DNA of 64,000 nt, taken from the NCBI GenBank assembly GCA_013396755.1, contig VWZF01006911.1:484351-548350 (forward strand), given 5' to 3'. Made by a program: the position numbers and the translations under genes. Positions 47,445 through 60,960 of this stretch are shown in pieces. Source of the stretch: Sclerurus mexicanus. Its lineage: Eukaryota; Chordata; Aves; Passeriformes; Furnariidae. Within the stretch, counting starts at the first letter, position 1; each line of letters begins with the position of its first letter. Under the pieces are notes generated by a model. The model was not told where the DNA came from and did not search any database. It saw only the letters and a program-made list of their open reading frames with translations.

Positions 47445-50400
47445 CTGACAGTTTTATTAAAGTGTCTTTTCCTTGCATTTTTTTTTGCTACCTTTGGTAC
47501 GTGGGATGGCCTTTTGAATTTTCAGCAGCTGAGAGCTGGAAGGTACTATAAAAGGATTTCAGTCTAACAACCCTTCCACTGCTTGATCTTTTCTGTCACA
47601 GATTGGATCAGTCACTGTCCAATAAATGGAGCTGTTGTTCATGATATTATGTCCCTTTCAGTTTTATTTTTTTATTGAACTTTGTAGGAGATGATATTAA
47701 TTGATGGACTTAGATGTGACGTGAGGGTAAAGCTCGTGGAGAGACACAGCAGTGTATGTGTGTCTTGTTATGGCATCATACCAGTGACGCTACAGCTGTA
47801 GGACTAACTTTTAAGCCTTTTTTTTTTTTCTTTTTCATTTCTAGGAAAGAAATTAGCCCTCAGAGAGCATTTTCTCAAACTTCTTCGCAATAATTTCAAA
47901 ACAAATAATGGGAATGCTGCAGAGCCCTGTTTGGTGAAAGAGATGCTCAGGATAAATTCTCCAAGATATAGGACATTTTTGTAGAAGTCTCCCTCAAAGT
48001 TTGCATCCTCTTCAGCCTCTATTATATCTGTTCTTCTCTAACCTTTCTTTTTTGTTCCTTCTCTGTTCCCCTTTAATAAATGGATTTTTTTCTTTCTCAT
48101 TTTGCTTATGTCAACAGATATCTTTATTTAGGTGCCAATTTCTTCTTGAAATCCTATTAAATTAATTGGAATAAGGTGATGTGACTCCTAGAGCCATCTG
48201 AGGTTTTAAAAGTGGATAAAAAGGCTTTAAACATATGTAAAGTCAAGTTGTATATTATTAATTGCACTTTGACTTATATAAACAATATATAGGAATCACT
48301 CAGTATTAAGCAGAAGTGAGGGATGCACAAACCTTGCTTAGCAGTAGTATTGTTATATTAATACCTAGATGAACTGTAAGGTTTCAAGGAGCAGGCTGTC
48401 TAATTTTCACACAGTATTAAGCACAATGAAACCAATTTCCCTAGAAACTACCATGGCACAAATAAATACTCTTAATGACCTATGCATGTTTAAACTTCTA
48501 GAGTCCTGTACTTAGTGGTCTTGCAGCAGTGCCGTTGTTGGCTTATTGTAAAGTTTGTTCATTATAACTTACTCAGACAATGAATTAGCAAAAGGACATT
48601 TCCCCAGAGGAGGCATATATGTGAGCTGCTTGCTGCATAATTTAGGGGAAACTAAAAGGAATCTCAAAGGTAATGCAAGTAGAATGAGGACATTAAAGAA
48701 CTGGTTTTGATCTCACAGTAACATAAGCCAGGAGGAACTCTTTGAAAATATATATTTATGATGAAGGGCATTGGTAGGATGGGAAATGAAGAGTAGGTGT
48801 TGAGAGAGGAAAGGAAAACCAAATAGTAGGAAAGGAGTTAATTTCTCTGTGAACATTGAAACTCCTCTTGAGGAAAGTTGGAGAACTCTTTTTGTTGAGA
48901 GTAGAACATGTTATCACCTGTGGAGCCAGGCACTGACAGTCCCTCCCTCTTGTTAGCAGCTGTGCACCCATCTCATGACCCAACACTGGTGTTTCCCACC
49001 CTGGGACAGAGGTGTTCCCTCAGTCCCACTGTCAGTGAAGGGAAGGAAAGCAAAGATCATGGAGGAAATTCCCTCAGTCACTCAACAGAGGGTCCTTGAG
49101 ATGGCAGGCCAAATGCTGGATCATTTATTCTGCCAGAATGGCTAAAATTAGGGAGAATTTATTATCTGTGCAGTGGGAGAGCCCTCAACAAAAAGCTGCA
49201 ACCTGCCCCAAACATCCTACAGTCTGAATCTTATATGTGGCTGTGGCAGTGCTTAGCATGATTAGGTATAAAATCTGTATTGAAGAGGTTATGTTCAATA
49301 AAAAGAGAAAAGGAAAAAAAGATGATCTAAAAAGAGGAAAAACCAAGGAGAGTAAACACAGAACATGTAATGAATTTCCTAAAAGTCTGACATTTCCATC
49401 ACATTCTTTTGATGCATACTTAGGAAAGTTTATCGCAGTATTCACATCTTTCTAATTAGATGGAACAAGCCAGATGATTAGAGCTGTGAAAAAAACATCA
49501 AAAGGTTCACACAACTTTTTATATAATTAGAAGGGAATTTTCATAACCCCTAAAAGCAGGATTTAATTGTGTAATTTAACATACAATTTAAATATCAAGA
49601 TCAAACTAGCAGGGCAAGTGACTTAATGGGATAAATGATATTAACATCTAGTGTCAAAGCTTAATTTAAACAACAGAATGTCTTCATTATGCAAAAGAGT
49701 CAAGCAAACGAATCCTTCAAAGGGCCTTTTTTTCAACAAACCCTTTCCTATTGTTTCTTTGAAAACAATGAAATCAGCTGTGGAGCAGCAACATGCTGAG
49801 AGACTAGGAGAGCACGATTGGCTTTGTCCACCTGACCTCACTGTGACATTGTGGTGCAAGATCTTATAAAACAAGAACCTCCTGCAGAGCTCACACAGAG
49901 GACCTTTTAAGAGCTGGTTAATTTTACTTTTGTAGCTAATTAAATGGGAGGGGGCAGAGAGCGCATGAAATGTTAAAAGCCTTGTGTTGATGCTGCTGAG
50001 CTTTGTTGTTTTAAAAGTACCAGCAGAAGCGTTCATAATTTGTCACTTTTCACAAAACCCTAAGAGACAAACTAAGAGCATTCAGGATCCCCAGGATATG
50101 GACAGCTCTTGTGTCCAGGACTCAGCAGTTGGACTTAAAGGAACAGATTAGAAATGCATAAGCTTATTAGAGTGAAAGATGACATTCACCCACATCAAGT
50201 GAGATAAAGAAGGAGAAAGTTTAAAAACATATACAATAATTCCTGAAAAATAAAGAATAGCCTGTACACCATGCTGGGGAAAATGTCAGTTACTCTAAAG
50301 ATACTCAGTTCCTTCTCATGAGTTTCATGATGGCAAAGGGCAAATGAGGCAGAACAATTCTGTCTTCAGCATGTGTCCAAGACTGTAAATTACATGGAAT

Positions 50401-50446
50401 CACTTCAACGTTCTGACAACAGCCTCTGTCTCCAGAAGTGACTTAC

Positions 50447-50510
50447 CATAAACAGGTCCCGAGCACCTATGTCGACAGCTAGCAGAAATGCTTTTTCAAA
50501 CCTTTGATAC
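50447..50510 (-). CDS. WDPCP: WDPCP conserved exon (YQRFEKAFLLAVDIGARDLFM)
   Basis: This 64-bp minus-strand exon has a strong acceptor (tttcctttttctttcag) at 50511 and consensus donor ATG|GTAAGT at 50441-50446. One leading base completes an Arg codon (phase 2 entry), then 21 codons read YQRFEKAFLLAVDIGARDLF and M. Human WDPCP has the same string with Val for Ile (as I remember), immediately followed by DIHYLALD, exactly what the next exon (44331-44433) supplies in phase 0. The segment belongs to the helical C-terminal half of the protein. The preceding exon, encoding ..KYARRFFHHLL-R, was not found in the remaining 13.5 kb. Confidence 0.96.
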
Positions 50511-53500
50511 CTGAAAGAAAAAGGAAACACGTTGCTTGCTGAGGTTAATTTAAGAGCTGCACCAAATTTTGCTGATGGACAGACAAAGTACTTCAATACT
50601 CATCAGAAGTGATGCCAAAGCTTTATATACATTGGGGAAACTTAATAGGCTCATACTCAGACTGCAGAACTGTGGGGTAGGACAGTGGCTACCTTAGCCT
50701 TCTTCACTGTTTAAAACCTTCTGGAAGTGTTATGTTCAGTGTTGAGTCCCATCAGATCTAGTTGAAACTGAAGGAAGCTGAAGATACTGTAGATCATAAC
50801 AAATCAATCTTTTACAAAGATACTGGCCACAACATAAATAAATGGTATTCCCAACAATGCTGGAACCTCAAAATCCTCTGCAGAAAACACTAATCCCAAA
50901 TCTCACATGACTTCAGAGGTCCCTGTAGAAAGTTTCACTGAGTTTTGTCCTCACAGACCCCTCAATACTCTGAAGATGATAATCCAGTCGAGTCATCCTA
51001 AAGAGTCATGAATCCTCTGGGACTGAAACAGGTAGGGGGTGACACTGTTTTGTCTCATAACTGCCTTAGTCCAATACTAGAAAACTCCAACCCTAAAAAA
51101 CTCCTGACAGTTTTCTGAAGACCTGTGTGAAGAAGGTTGTGTCAATGAGGTAAAATAAGGGGCAAAAATCACAAGCAAAAGTCACCTCTAGATGTGCTCT
51201 AGAAGGCACCACTTGAATATCACCTAGAGAGGTAGTGGAGTACGAAGGGGCAGTGTGGATGTGCAGCTTCACCTTTACAGTTCAGCCAGGAGGGCTGTTC
51301 CATGGCACACTGGGACCATTCCTCTGGTGGGCTGAGGGCTCGCTGAACAACAGCTCCTTCCATTTGTGGTGACAGACTGACACCTTCTTCCTACCCAGAC
51401 ACTGTACAACATCTCCTGGGAACTACAACAAATACTCACATGGGATGGAGGTACTGTGTAAGGCTGTATATATTCTCTTGTTTGCAGTCCTTGGGAATTC
51501 CATAGTAGTGGGAGGAAACAAGCCATCCACCAGAAGCTTTCTGAGGATATATATGCAACACTGCACTGGCAAGCGCTAATCCCAATGGGAAATTCCACAC
51601 TGGGCTAATGCCTCTCTTATACTAGATGTAGATAACCATTATGTCACAATATACTATAAGAAAGTGATTCTATTTGTACACATTTTCTTCTGTTGCAAGT
51701 TTTTAGCTGTCTAAAATTACCAATGAAAATAGAATTGGTTATTTTCAGAAATGCAAAATAACAAAATATCCTAGTTATATTTCAGTTGGGAGGTAAAAGA
51801 CCGATTCCATGTAGAATTATTTCTGTATTTTTCCCATTATTGGTACATTTGCACCCTTTTCACATGTTAACAATTTAAACGGTGGATCAGTCGTAGATAC
51901 ATTGAGTTTGGGAAAGACATGACGGGGCAAAAAACAGCATTGTGATTTCTCAGGGTTAGGAAGGTGTAGGTTGTGTTTGCCAAATAAATATTGTCAGGCA
52001 GCATCACATGGATGCCAGAATTTATACAAGTGCTGTGCCTTGGTGAGCAGTGCTGTATCTCCTCCTCAGGCTGGTGTGAACAAGAGGAAAGATGGGAATC
52101 CTCCTTCCCCTTAGTGGGTAAAGGAGTCCAATATGAGGCACCATTCTGGGATTCCTGTTGCTGGCAAAAGCCTCAGCGGTTTTCTGCCTCCCTCTTGTTA
52201 CAGCCTTATCACTCCCTTCTCTTCCACCCTGCATTTGGAATGATTCAGCTGATTGCAAGATAGAGCCAGAGAGGACTTCTCCTCAAGGAATAACATTCGT
52301 GACAAGAAGGCATAATATGTTAGCTTGAGGAGAAAAGGAAATGCACTCTCCAGGTGAGGTTCCTAAGAGCTGGAGTGGGGAGTCCTCTCCTCCCTAAAGC
52401 TAATCTCCCTGCTGTGTCTTCCAAGTACTAATTTGCAGCCCTCCTCACAGAACCAGTTTAAGGCAGGGGAGGAGTTGAGTTAAAATTAACCCCCTGATCA
52501 CTGGGGAACAGTCAGTGCATGCCCATTTTATCATGCATGTCTGTTATACCTGAAGCTTTTCAACATGATTCCTATGAAGGATTTTCCATTAAAATATATT
52601 GTCTTGTAAGCTGCTTCTGAAGCTATGCTTTAATTAAGACAAATAAGTACATGTTAAAATATGTTTATCTTGAACAGCGATCATGTATATATTTTTTCTT
52701 CTGGCACATCTTTCTTTTTCATTGCGGATTAAGTACACATTCTTAGTACTTAGAGGGGAAATTGGAAACCAAAGAGAAACCAGATATGAGACTAGCTAAA
52801 AAGAATGTATATCATTGTTTTGTTTCCCCAAAGTTATCACTATACAGACTATTTGAATGACATTTGCTTTAGCCAAGGCAAAAATGCCTGCAACCAAAAA
52901 GTGGAAAGTAACTTTTTCATTTGATTTTATAGCAGAATTCCCTATGCTGTTATTTCTTTGCAGTTTCACAAAGATTTCCATTTTTTTTCCTTTAATCACC
53001 ATACATACTACAGTCCCATTATGGCCCCTATTCATAAAACTGTGAAGTTAGCTCATTATTTTCAGATTTGTACCAAGGAAAAAAAAGGTGGGAGGGGAAG
53101 AATATCTAAGAAATGCTACTCACAAACCGAGAACACTGGAAATAACAATCCCAGTTACTCCATAATTTATTATAAATGTAATTGTTTTAAAATAGAGTGG
53201 AGGTTTCAGAGAAGAGTAACAAGTTTGCATTACTTAGGCAAACAGCATTAAATCAGTCAAGAATGTCCAGGGTTTTTTAACCAAGCTTTACTAGAAGATA
53301 ATGATTATTTTGAATCTCTTTAGTATGAAAGTTGTGTTGGTTTTAATCTACAGGTATCATTAGAGAGGGGTCCATACAGCATGAGACCAACCTCAAGCTA
53401 ATAATGCCTGTTTTATAAAGCATGTTTTGTCCTGGGAAGACCTCTCGCTGTTGTTAGCACACTCACTTATAGTTTATCAGCTCCTCAAACAAACAAAGAA

Positions 53501-56500
53501 AAAAAACACCAAGCAAAGCACTCTCCCTTTTGTTCTTGTGCTACAATCACAAGACACAATATTTGCTTTTTAAAATGGATTCTAGGGGTTCCGGTGTCTT
53601 CCCACGTCTTCCTCCACCTTGCAACTTACTGCTTGCTTCACAATAACTCCAGCAATCAAGACCTACAGGTCTCTTGAAAAAGAGAGATAAGGAAATCTGC
53701 CTGTAAACCATGAAGTTCAGCCACTTGTTTGGTCAAAGCGACAGGCAACAGAAATATGACCTTCAAGATTAAAACTCACAAATTGCAATTAGCTATGCAG
53801 GACATATAGGAAAACATTTCTCTGCAAGCTGTTTAGTAGATACAATATTAACCTCAAATTCTCATATAACAAAATAATACTCCTATTATATGCACGTATG
53901 CAATGTTTCTATATATTCTACAAAAATAATTAAAAAAGGGCTATTAGTATGGACAAGGAAATCAAGGGGAATTGCGAGTGATATGACAAGGGTCTTGCAG
54001 GTCAAAAATGGTCAAGGCAGAGAAGAATCCAGACCTGCCTTCCATGGTGAAGTGGCAGACCTGCTGCTTGCCTGTGTTTTGGGCATGTGACTCAACTGAA
54101 AAGATGCCAGGAAAGCATTTTATTTTTAAATAAAATATATAACTAATAAAAAAAATAACGTTATCTGTAACTTCAGAGATGCTATCCTGTTTACTGGCAT
54201 AAATAAAAAGAGGATCAAAATCCAGGGTTTCCTCCTGTTTGGATGTTCCAAAATAAAGTAATTTGAAATACTGTTGATCGAAACAATGTGCATGGATTGC
54301 AGTCTGCAGAGAAGGGAAAAGAAGTCTCTTTTGTTTCTATAAGGGGTTCTACAAATATATCAAAAGGCAAAATTTTGTCATCTGTATTCCACAACACCCA
54401 AATTGAATATGGTCACTTAAACACAGATGCAATTTTCAGGCTGAAAATTGTCAACTTGAAAATACTTGTAATATTTAGCCATAAAATTAAATGTCTCCTA
54501 AGACTTCCAGGAACCAGGAAAAAAAAATCATTTGGAGAGAGGAGGAAGGGAAGGGAGAGGGAGCTCATACAAGCAAGAAATACAGTGCAGAAAAGATGGA
54601 AACATTTCTTTAGGGACTAGTTACAACCAACAAGCCTTCTTAGACATGCTCATCGACCATGTAAGCATATTCCTTGTGCTGGGCTGATAAAGGAGGGCTG
54701 CAGCAGTTTTTTTCCTTGTCTTCAATAAGAGTACACAACATTTAGAAAATAATCTGCAGGGGAAGAGCTGTGGCACAAATAATATTTATAAGGCAACCCT
54801 TTTTAATGGAAGAAATTTCAGAGTCCTCCTCATCTCACAGTCCAATCAAGAGTGATACACATTCAAAAAGTGGATATTAAATATGCACTGAGCAAACAGA
54901 ACAGGAAAAAATGAATATTGATATAATTTACATGTAATCAAACTACACTGAAATTAAGTTTTAATTGTTCAGTATTCCATGATGCATATGCAGATTTTAA
55001 AGTATTCAGAATATCAATCAAGTGTTTACTTACATCAAGCAATTGTATTTAAGCATACAAAACAGATGATGAAAATATGTTCAATCAGCTACAACTCCTA
55101 ACACTTACTGCTGGGTTTACATGATCACTTTTAATTCAGTTATTTCATTTAATATTTCAATTTAATAGCTCATTCTTTCATTCAATTTCTAGGCATCTTG
55201 CCCATTTCTTAAACACAATAATAATAATTATTCATAAAAGGAACTGTTTCCCCATAAATTCTCATATCAGCAATTTTTGGAACAGAAATGGTTTTCATGC
55301 TTTTTCTCCCCCTCAAAATACGTTGTTATTATCTGAAATAGTTTTCTTTTAAATTAGACATTAAAATAAAGAATGACTTACATAAAATGAGTCTGAACCC
55401 CGTTTCACTGGAATTCTGAGCCAGAATAATTAGAGAGTATCAAGTTAAAGAAGGTAAAAAGCGTGTGGCTAGGTTGCTAAGTGGCTGATTTAAATGGGGA
55501 CAGATTGGTTTTCCACAAACTGTTGAACGTAACACCACTGATTTGGGCATGTAGGTGTACTTCAGAACACAGTTCCAGAGCCCATGTACAAAACCAGGGC
55601 TTGCTTACAGAGTTAACACTCTTCACGTGAAAAACATTGATGTTATGCGGCAAGGAATGGATGATGTAACTGCAGTGCATCTTTAAAATGGCAATACTGA
55701 AATTCTACTGACCTCCAAAGAGATACTTTAAAGTAAAATTTCAGTAAATTCTGAAGACTTAGATTGCTATGAAATCTGTCATATGTAAAGGATAGTATTA
55801 GTCAGACTTATACCCTGCACTTTATAGTGCATGCTGAAAAACTGGTATTTAGAGTTCCTGGAGAGGAATAAATACATCAAGACATCGTGTTTCATAAAAA
55901 TAGAAACCAAACTAAAACACTTTAAGCAAAAGTCAACCAAAACCTGACATGATTTTACCCTAATGAGTTCAGGAGGGAACCCTGTTTTAAATAAGACAGT
56001 TGCATAAAACTGAATTCAGCCTGAAGACCAGGAACTCCCCAAAGAACCTGTCTTAGGCTTCCTCGTACACAGGCTCAGCACAGTAACTCTTCCCATTCCC
56101 AAGGTACCCTGACAGAATATGCTCCAGCCAATACCTTCTCCCAGCAGGGCATCCTCATTTCCCTCCCAGCACTGGTTGGAGCAAGAGGCAATGTGGACAG
56201 TGTTTGGTGTTAAGCAGTGCATGCCTTGATTGGCAGAACATCTATCTGCTGAACTTTCACTGCAGCTTTTCTTGGGACAGAGATAACCTCCTGCATTCTA
56301 TTTAACCCTAACTGGTTGCTGATTTTCACAAAACTTGCAGGCATTTGCTTATTTCTGAGACTTCTACCCTCTGTTAAATTGGTTGAGATTCACCAATAAT
56401 TCCTTAAGTTAGGAGGGAAGTGGCAGAAGGATCGATGGATGCGTTGGGAAGCTACAACCTTTGAGATGCTTTGGTAGTAGTATTTTGGCAAGCTCTTGCT

Positions 56501-56755
56501 ATTATGCTACTGGGATCTAAGATTCTGAGCTCTTTTGGACAGGTCATACAAACCTCTGAGGAGGGTCCACAACCTTGTTACCTTCTAAGATACTCTCATA
56601 TTGACCAAGAGAAAGTGCTGCAGAGCACACCAAAGGTTAATGGAGGAACAGCCACCGGGTCTATATGTATGTGAGTCAAGGGGATAATCTCCTAAATTGT
56701 ATTTTAGATGCAGGAGCTCTTAAGGTTGTCCAGGTATAATCTATACAACCCTTCA

Positions 56756-56855
56756 GGCCCAGATTTAGCAAAGCATTAATGTAAGAGTTTATGACCTATA
56801 ATTTTCTATGGGCCCTAAATAAGGGCATGTTAAGTGAAGTGCTGGATTTGGGGCC
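56756..56855. mobile_element. decayed palindromic MITE (PIF/Harbinger-like, tentative family)
   Basis: The 100-bp block begins ggcccagatttagcaaagca and ends agtgctggatttggggcc. The last 16 bases, reverse-complemented (ggccccaaatccagca), match the first 15-16 (ggcccagatttagca) with only a few differences, giving terminal inverted repeats. The inner arms are also partly complementary (gcattaatg... against ...catgttaagtgaagtgc). Similar palindromic elements with 'ggcc..gat..(t/a)gcaaagcacttaagcatgtgcttaac' arms are common in turtle, crocodile and bird genomes. The family name is from memory and uncertain; the inverted-repeat structure is directly visible. Confidence 0.55.
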
Positions 56856-59409
56856 TGAGTGACTTGTTTAAAAAGAAATCCCTTATGGGACCTTTCAAAG
56901 GTCATACACAAATAGGTCTCAGGTAAGAGTTACTGAAATAACCATGAGAAAATACAACACACAAATACAAAAGTACAAGTATCTCAAGGCACACAAAATT
57001 TCTGCTACTTGAAGGATGTTGTCAAGCTACATATCTCTGACCTAAAGGAAATCCACCTATAACTTTATAGATTGTTGGGCATAGATCCGAATGCCCTTCA
57101 CATCAAAGAGTACCCTCTGGTATGAAGCAAGAAAACAAACAAGCAAACCAAATTAAAAAAATAGGAGGAAAGAGAAAGTTAATAAGGGGAGCCAGACAGT
57201 ATGACTCTCTGACCAAAGCCCTTGAGGGTTGCAACTGGCTATGAATCCTGAAGTCGTTCCCAAACTGAACATAAAAAAGAAGTTAATACTCTTACCATGT
57301 GATTCCTATCTTCCAGGGTGATATTCTGCTCTAGGAAACCTATATGTGTTCTTGTGTGAAATAGTTCAGGTGAGTCTCTTAAACACGTGTTTCTTCTCAG
57401 GACAGACTTTCTATGTTCCGAGTCAGATATTCTAGCAAACCCAGTTAGTTTTTCAATGAAGTAGTTTAGTAATAAGGGATCTTTTAAACCCTTAAAATAG
57501 ATATTTAGCCAGAAATAGTCTAGATGTATGAAATAGTCTATAAAAGGTAGTAGGTTTCACTATAAAGAAACATATGTCATTTATTTGTTGAACTTTGCTC
57601 AAATTAACTAAAAACCAGCACTAGTTTAAAACTCTAGAACTGCCTCATACCCACACCAAACAAATATTAGTTTAAACATCCTGATTTTATGAACACCTAT
57701 GTCACACATTTCTCATGTGACATTGGCCAATCACTTTAGCCTGGGTTCTTGTAGGACAGACCACCGAAGAATAGGAGTGCTGGAAGCAACAGCAACTTTT
57801 CCTACTGTGAATCAGAATTCTTTCATATCTGTCAAGTTCTCTGAGAATTTCCATAGTAGACGCTATAAAAGTCTGGATAACAGAAATTTACTACTATCAA
57901 CAAATATTATTATATAAATTGAAACTATTAACATTTATTTCTTCCAATCTGTGTTTCCTTTGAGTTTCCTGTGCTCCTTATTTCCTTTTTCATACTCATT
58001 TTCCTTCAAGAGAATACATTTTGTTGCCATAGCAGTATTTCCCTACCTTGCAATTTTATCATAGTGGCTTTCCTTCGGGTTTCTCTAAGCTGCAGCTGAC
58101 ACCCACCTGGCAAACACAGGCTCCCCCCGCCCCCAAACCTCTTCATTTCTCCAACCTCTCACTACTTAGTAACTTCTCAACAGTCTATCTTTATCTTTAA
58201 ATACAGACACACTCCAACATACTCTTCCAGCGTACTCTGGGCTAAAAACAGGTGTTAATTAAAAATGCTGATAAGAGTCAGTGACACCTGTTGTTTCACA
58301 TTTATTTTACTCAACCCTGTCTGTTAAATCCTAGCCTTTATTGCATTAATTCGCTTCTGCTTTTCTTCTTTTCCCGCTTTATCCCTCTCACTCTGGTGAT
58401 CATGTAAACTTAACAGTATGTCTTGAAAGCTGGGTTTTATTGAGCAAACATATCAGCATGTCTACACACTAAAGACAGCTATATAACAGAGGCCCAGGAT
58501 CATCGCTGTGGTTAAGGATGAGTTGCTGCCTCTATAATAAATCCCTATTGTATACGTGTGATATCTCTGCAATTTCCAACTGCAGCAGATGGAAATTTGG
58601 TATTAAAGTTAAGATGAACAGGCCCTTTTCCTCCTTGACTTTCCATGAGGTACAGGGCCAATTCTCCCTCATGCCTGACATTGGATAAGATGTGTTTTTT
58701 CAGTGCTAAGACTTCTCAGAGAAAATATATTAGCTCAATATTTTCTAAAGCTAGCTGTGTAAAGATAAATATCTCCTTACAAATCATGGTGCATGGCCAA
58801 ATGTTGAATCACTCACTGAGTTACGGGTCCATTAGTGTAGATTTACTTTTTCTATCAAAGTTTGTCAATAGTCAAATTATTTCTTTGTAACAAAATAATG
58901 CAGTGGTAATGCCCATAAAATTCCCACACGTAGCGACTCCATTACAGCAAATGTACCCACAGGAGAAACAGATAGGCAATTCTCTTGAACTTTGATTGTA
59001 CAAATTTTTGAGGGAGCAAATGAAAAACTATTGAGCATGATCAGTTTTTCTGCACAACACCACGTCCAAGAAGATGGAATGAAAGAAGAGCCATTTCCTC
59101 ACACGGAAGGTACACCTGAGCTAATCTCTTGGCATTAGCTGGGCGCCAAGGAGAGGATACAAGAACAGGGCAAGCATATGGTGATATTTCCCTAAGTAGT
59201 CTCCTAGTCTCCAACAATTTGTGGCTCAGGGATTTGCTGAGCCAGAGGTGGTTTCTAGGCTGGTATTCCTCAGTGAATTTCTCTTCTCTGAACCTTGCCT
59301 TTGAAATCACATACAATTTTATCATCCACAACATCCTGTGGTAAGGAGGTTCACATTTTAATTACATGTTACATGAAGAATCACTATATTTTGAAACTGC
59401 CACGTGTTA

Positions 59410-60960
59410 GCTTTGCTTGGTGACCTCTAGTTTTTGTATTAGAAGAAGCAATGAGCAGTCATTTACTGTGCTCCTCTCTTCCTAACACTCACAATTTAAT
59501 AGATCTCTATCTCAGCTGCCTCTTCTTCAGGTTGAGGAGTTTTAGTCTATTTAGTCATTCCTCTCACTAAAGCTGTTTCATGCCTTTAATCATCCTGGCT
59601 GCCCTTCCTAAACCTTTTTGAGTTCTACTATACCCTTTAACAGATTAAGAGACTCCAAAACTACACACAAAATTCAGGTGAACTGATGTTCACTGTTTTG
59701 TTGTCTAGTCCTTTTCTAAGAATTCCTAGCAGGCAATTTGCTTTTTGTACTTCTGCTGAGCACTGAACTGAGCATTTTATAGCTGTAGAGTTATAAAACC
59801 AAATTCTTCTTCCAAAATAATGTTGAGCTCAGACTGCATCATTTTATACATGAAATTTGGAGTCACACACACACCATGTGCTTCACTTTGAATTTATTTA
59901 CATTTAATTTTATCTTCAATTTTGATACTATATCATTGAGTCCTGTGAAGCCCTTTTGCTGGTCTTCACAGCAGGCCCTATCTTCACTGGTGTTAATAAT
60001 TTAGTATCATTAGCAAATGCTGGCAGCTCACTATTTGCTCCTTTGCCAGGCTACTTAGAAGTACAGATCTGCTATGCTTATAATTTCCATTGGTGACCTC
60101 CATGACAACTGACCATTTACTCTTACTCTGTTTCTTACCTTTTAATGAATTACTTATCCATGAAAGGGAAGCTTTCCTCTTATCCTGTGGCAGCTTAGTT
60201 TCTTTAAGACATTTTGGTGGGAGACCTTCCAAAAAGGTCTTCAGTGGTCAAACTTTCATCAGTAGCAGCTGGATATCCATTACTGACATGATTGCTGACA
60301 TCAAAGAATTCAGAGTTTTGAGACATGACTTGCCTTTACAGAAATCCTGCTGACTCTCCCCCAATACAACGTTATTTGTCTGTATGTTCACATTTTTTTT
60401 GAATACAGTTTCTACTAATTTCGCTGGTACAGAGACTGGACTTACAGCGCTATAGTTCTTCAAGGTCTCTCCAGACTGTTTTGAAAACTGACTTAATATT
60501 TTCCATGTTCCTGTCCTCAGGTGCTAAGGTCATTCTAAAAAAGAAGTTATACACCACAGTGTGTATTTCAGATATTTTATGCTTGAAATTTTATGCTAGA
60601 AATTCTGTATTAATTTTACCTAGTGCTGGTCATATATAATCATTTACCTGGCTCTTGTATAACCTGTCTTACTGATACTTTAGCACTTACCAGTGTAAAC
60701 AAAGAAACATCTGCATTCTATCTTGACCAACTAGTCAAAATGAGATTTTTAAAGAGATTGACATGGCTATCTGCTTTTTGTAAACTTTTCTTCATATATT
60801 TTTGCTGGTCTTTGTGCTTCTCTCCTTCTATTACAGAAACTACCCAAACATCTAAGATCTTTCTGTTAACTGGCCAGTAATAATGTGATACAGGAGCTAG
60901 GCATTTACAGTGCAAATCATTCCATTTATCTTCAAACAGCTTACCTTTACATGGCTAATT
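59410..60960 (-). mobile_element. ancient CR1-clade LINE, about 1.5 kb, antisense
   Basis: Read on the plus strand, this block parallels the reverse complement of amniote CR1 elements over its whole length: gtctatttagtcattcctct, gcctttaatcatcctggctg, taatttagtatcattagcaa, aactgaccatttactcttac, ttttaatgaattacttatcc, tgagacatgacttgccttta and aatttcgctggtacagagac. On the minus strand the residues AFANDTKLL at about 59995-60020 correspond to the reverse-transcriptase FADD catalytic box with the first Asp changed to Asn. Many stops and frameshifts interrupt it, so the copy is dead. The element's 3' side is near 59410. It is far older than the 45.3 kb CR1 and pre-dates bird radiations (inference from divergence). 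Confidence 0.85.

Larger units (their letters stand above)
44434..50446 (-). other. WDPCP: WDPCP intron (about 6 kb)
   Basis: Lies between donor GTAAGT (50441-50446) and acceptor ccaaag (44434-44439). It contains two CR1 3' ends (44838-44947 and 45261-45555), a possible cryptic exon at 47226-47444, and a motif-rich stretch at 49500-50040. No other coding segment was recognised. Confidence 0.65.

Noticed and set aside
49641..50036. 131-codon minus-strand ORF
   Set aside because: No similarity and no splice sites at its ends; falls in a stretch better described as possible regulatory DNA.
51275..51598. 107-codon minus-strand ORF upstream of a WDPCP exon
   Set aside because: Does not contain the expected upstream WDPCP residues (..ARRFFHHLL); Cys/Ser-rich chance frame.
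57293..57326. Minus-strand segment with acceptor-like and donor-like ends (ATG|GTAAGAG)
   Set aside because: About 30 bp, does not encode expected WDPCP residues, and the end phase does not fit the exon at 50447-50510; splice-like matches of this size are expected by chance.
59041..59334. 97-codon minus-strand ORF with a S-F-H-L-L-G-R string
   Set aside because: Superficially like the FFHHLLR segment, but the context, spacing and splice phase do not match WDPCP; it sits just beyond the 3' side of the old CR1.
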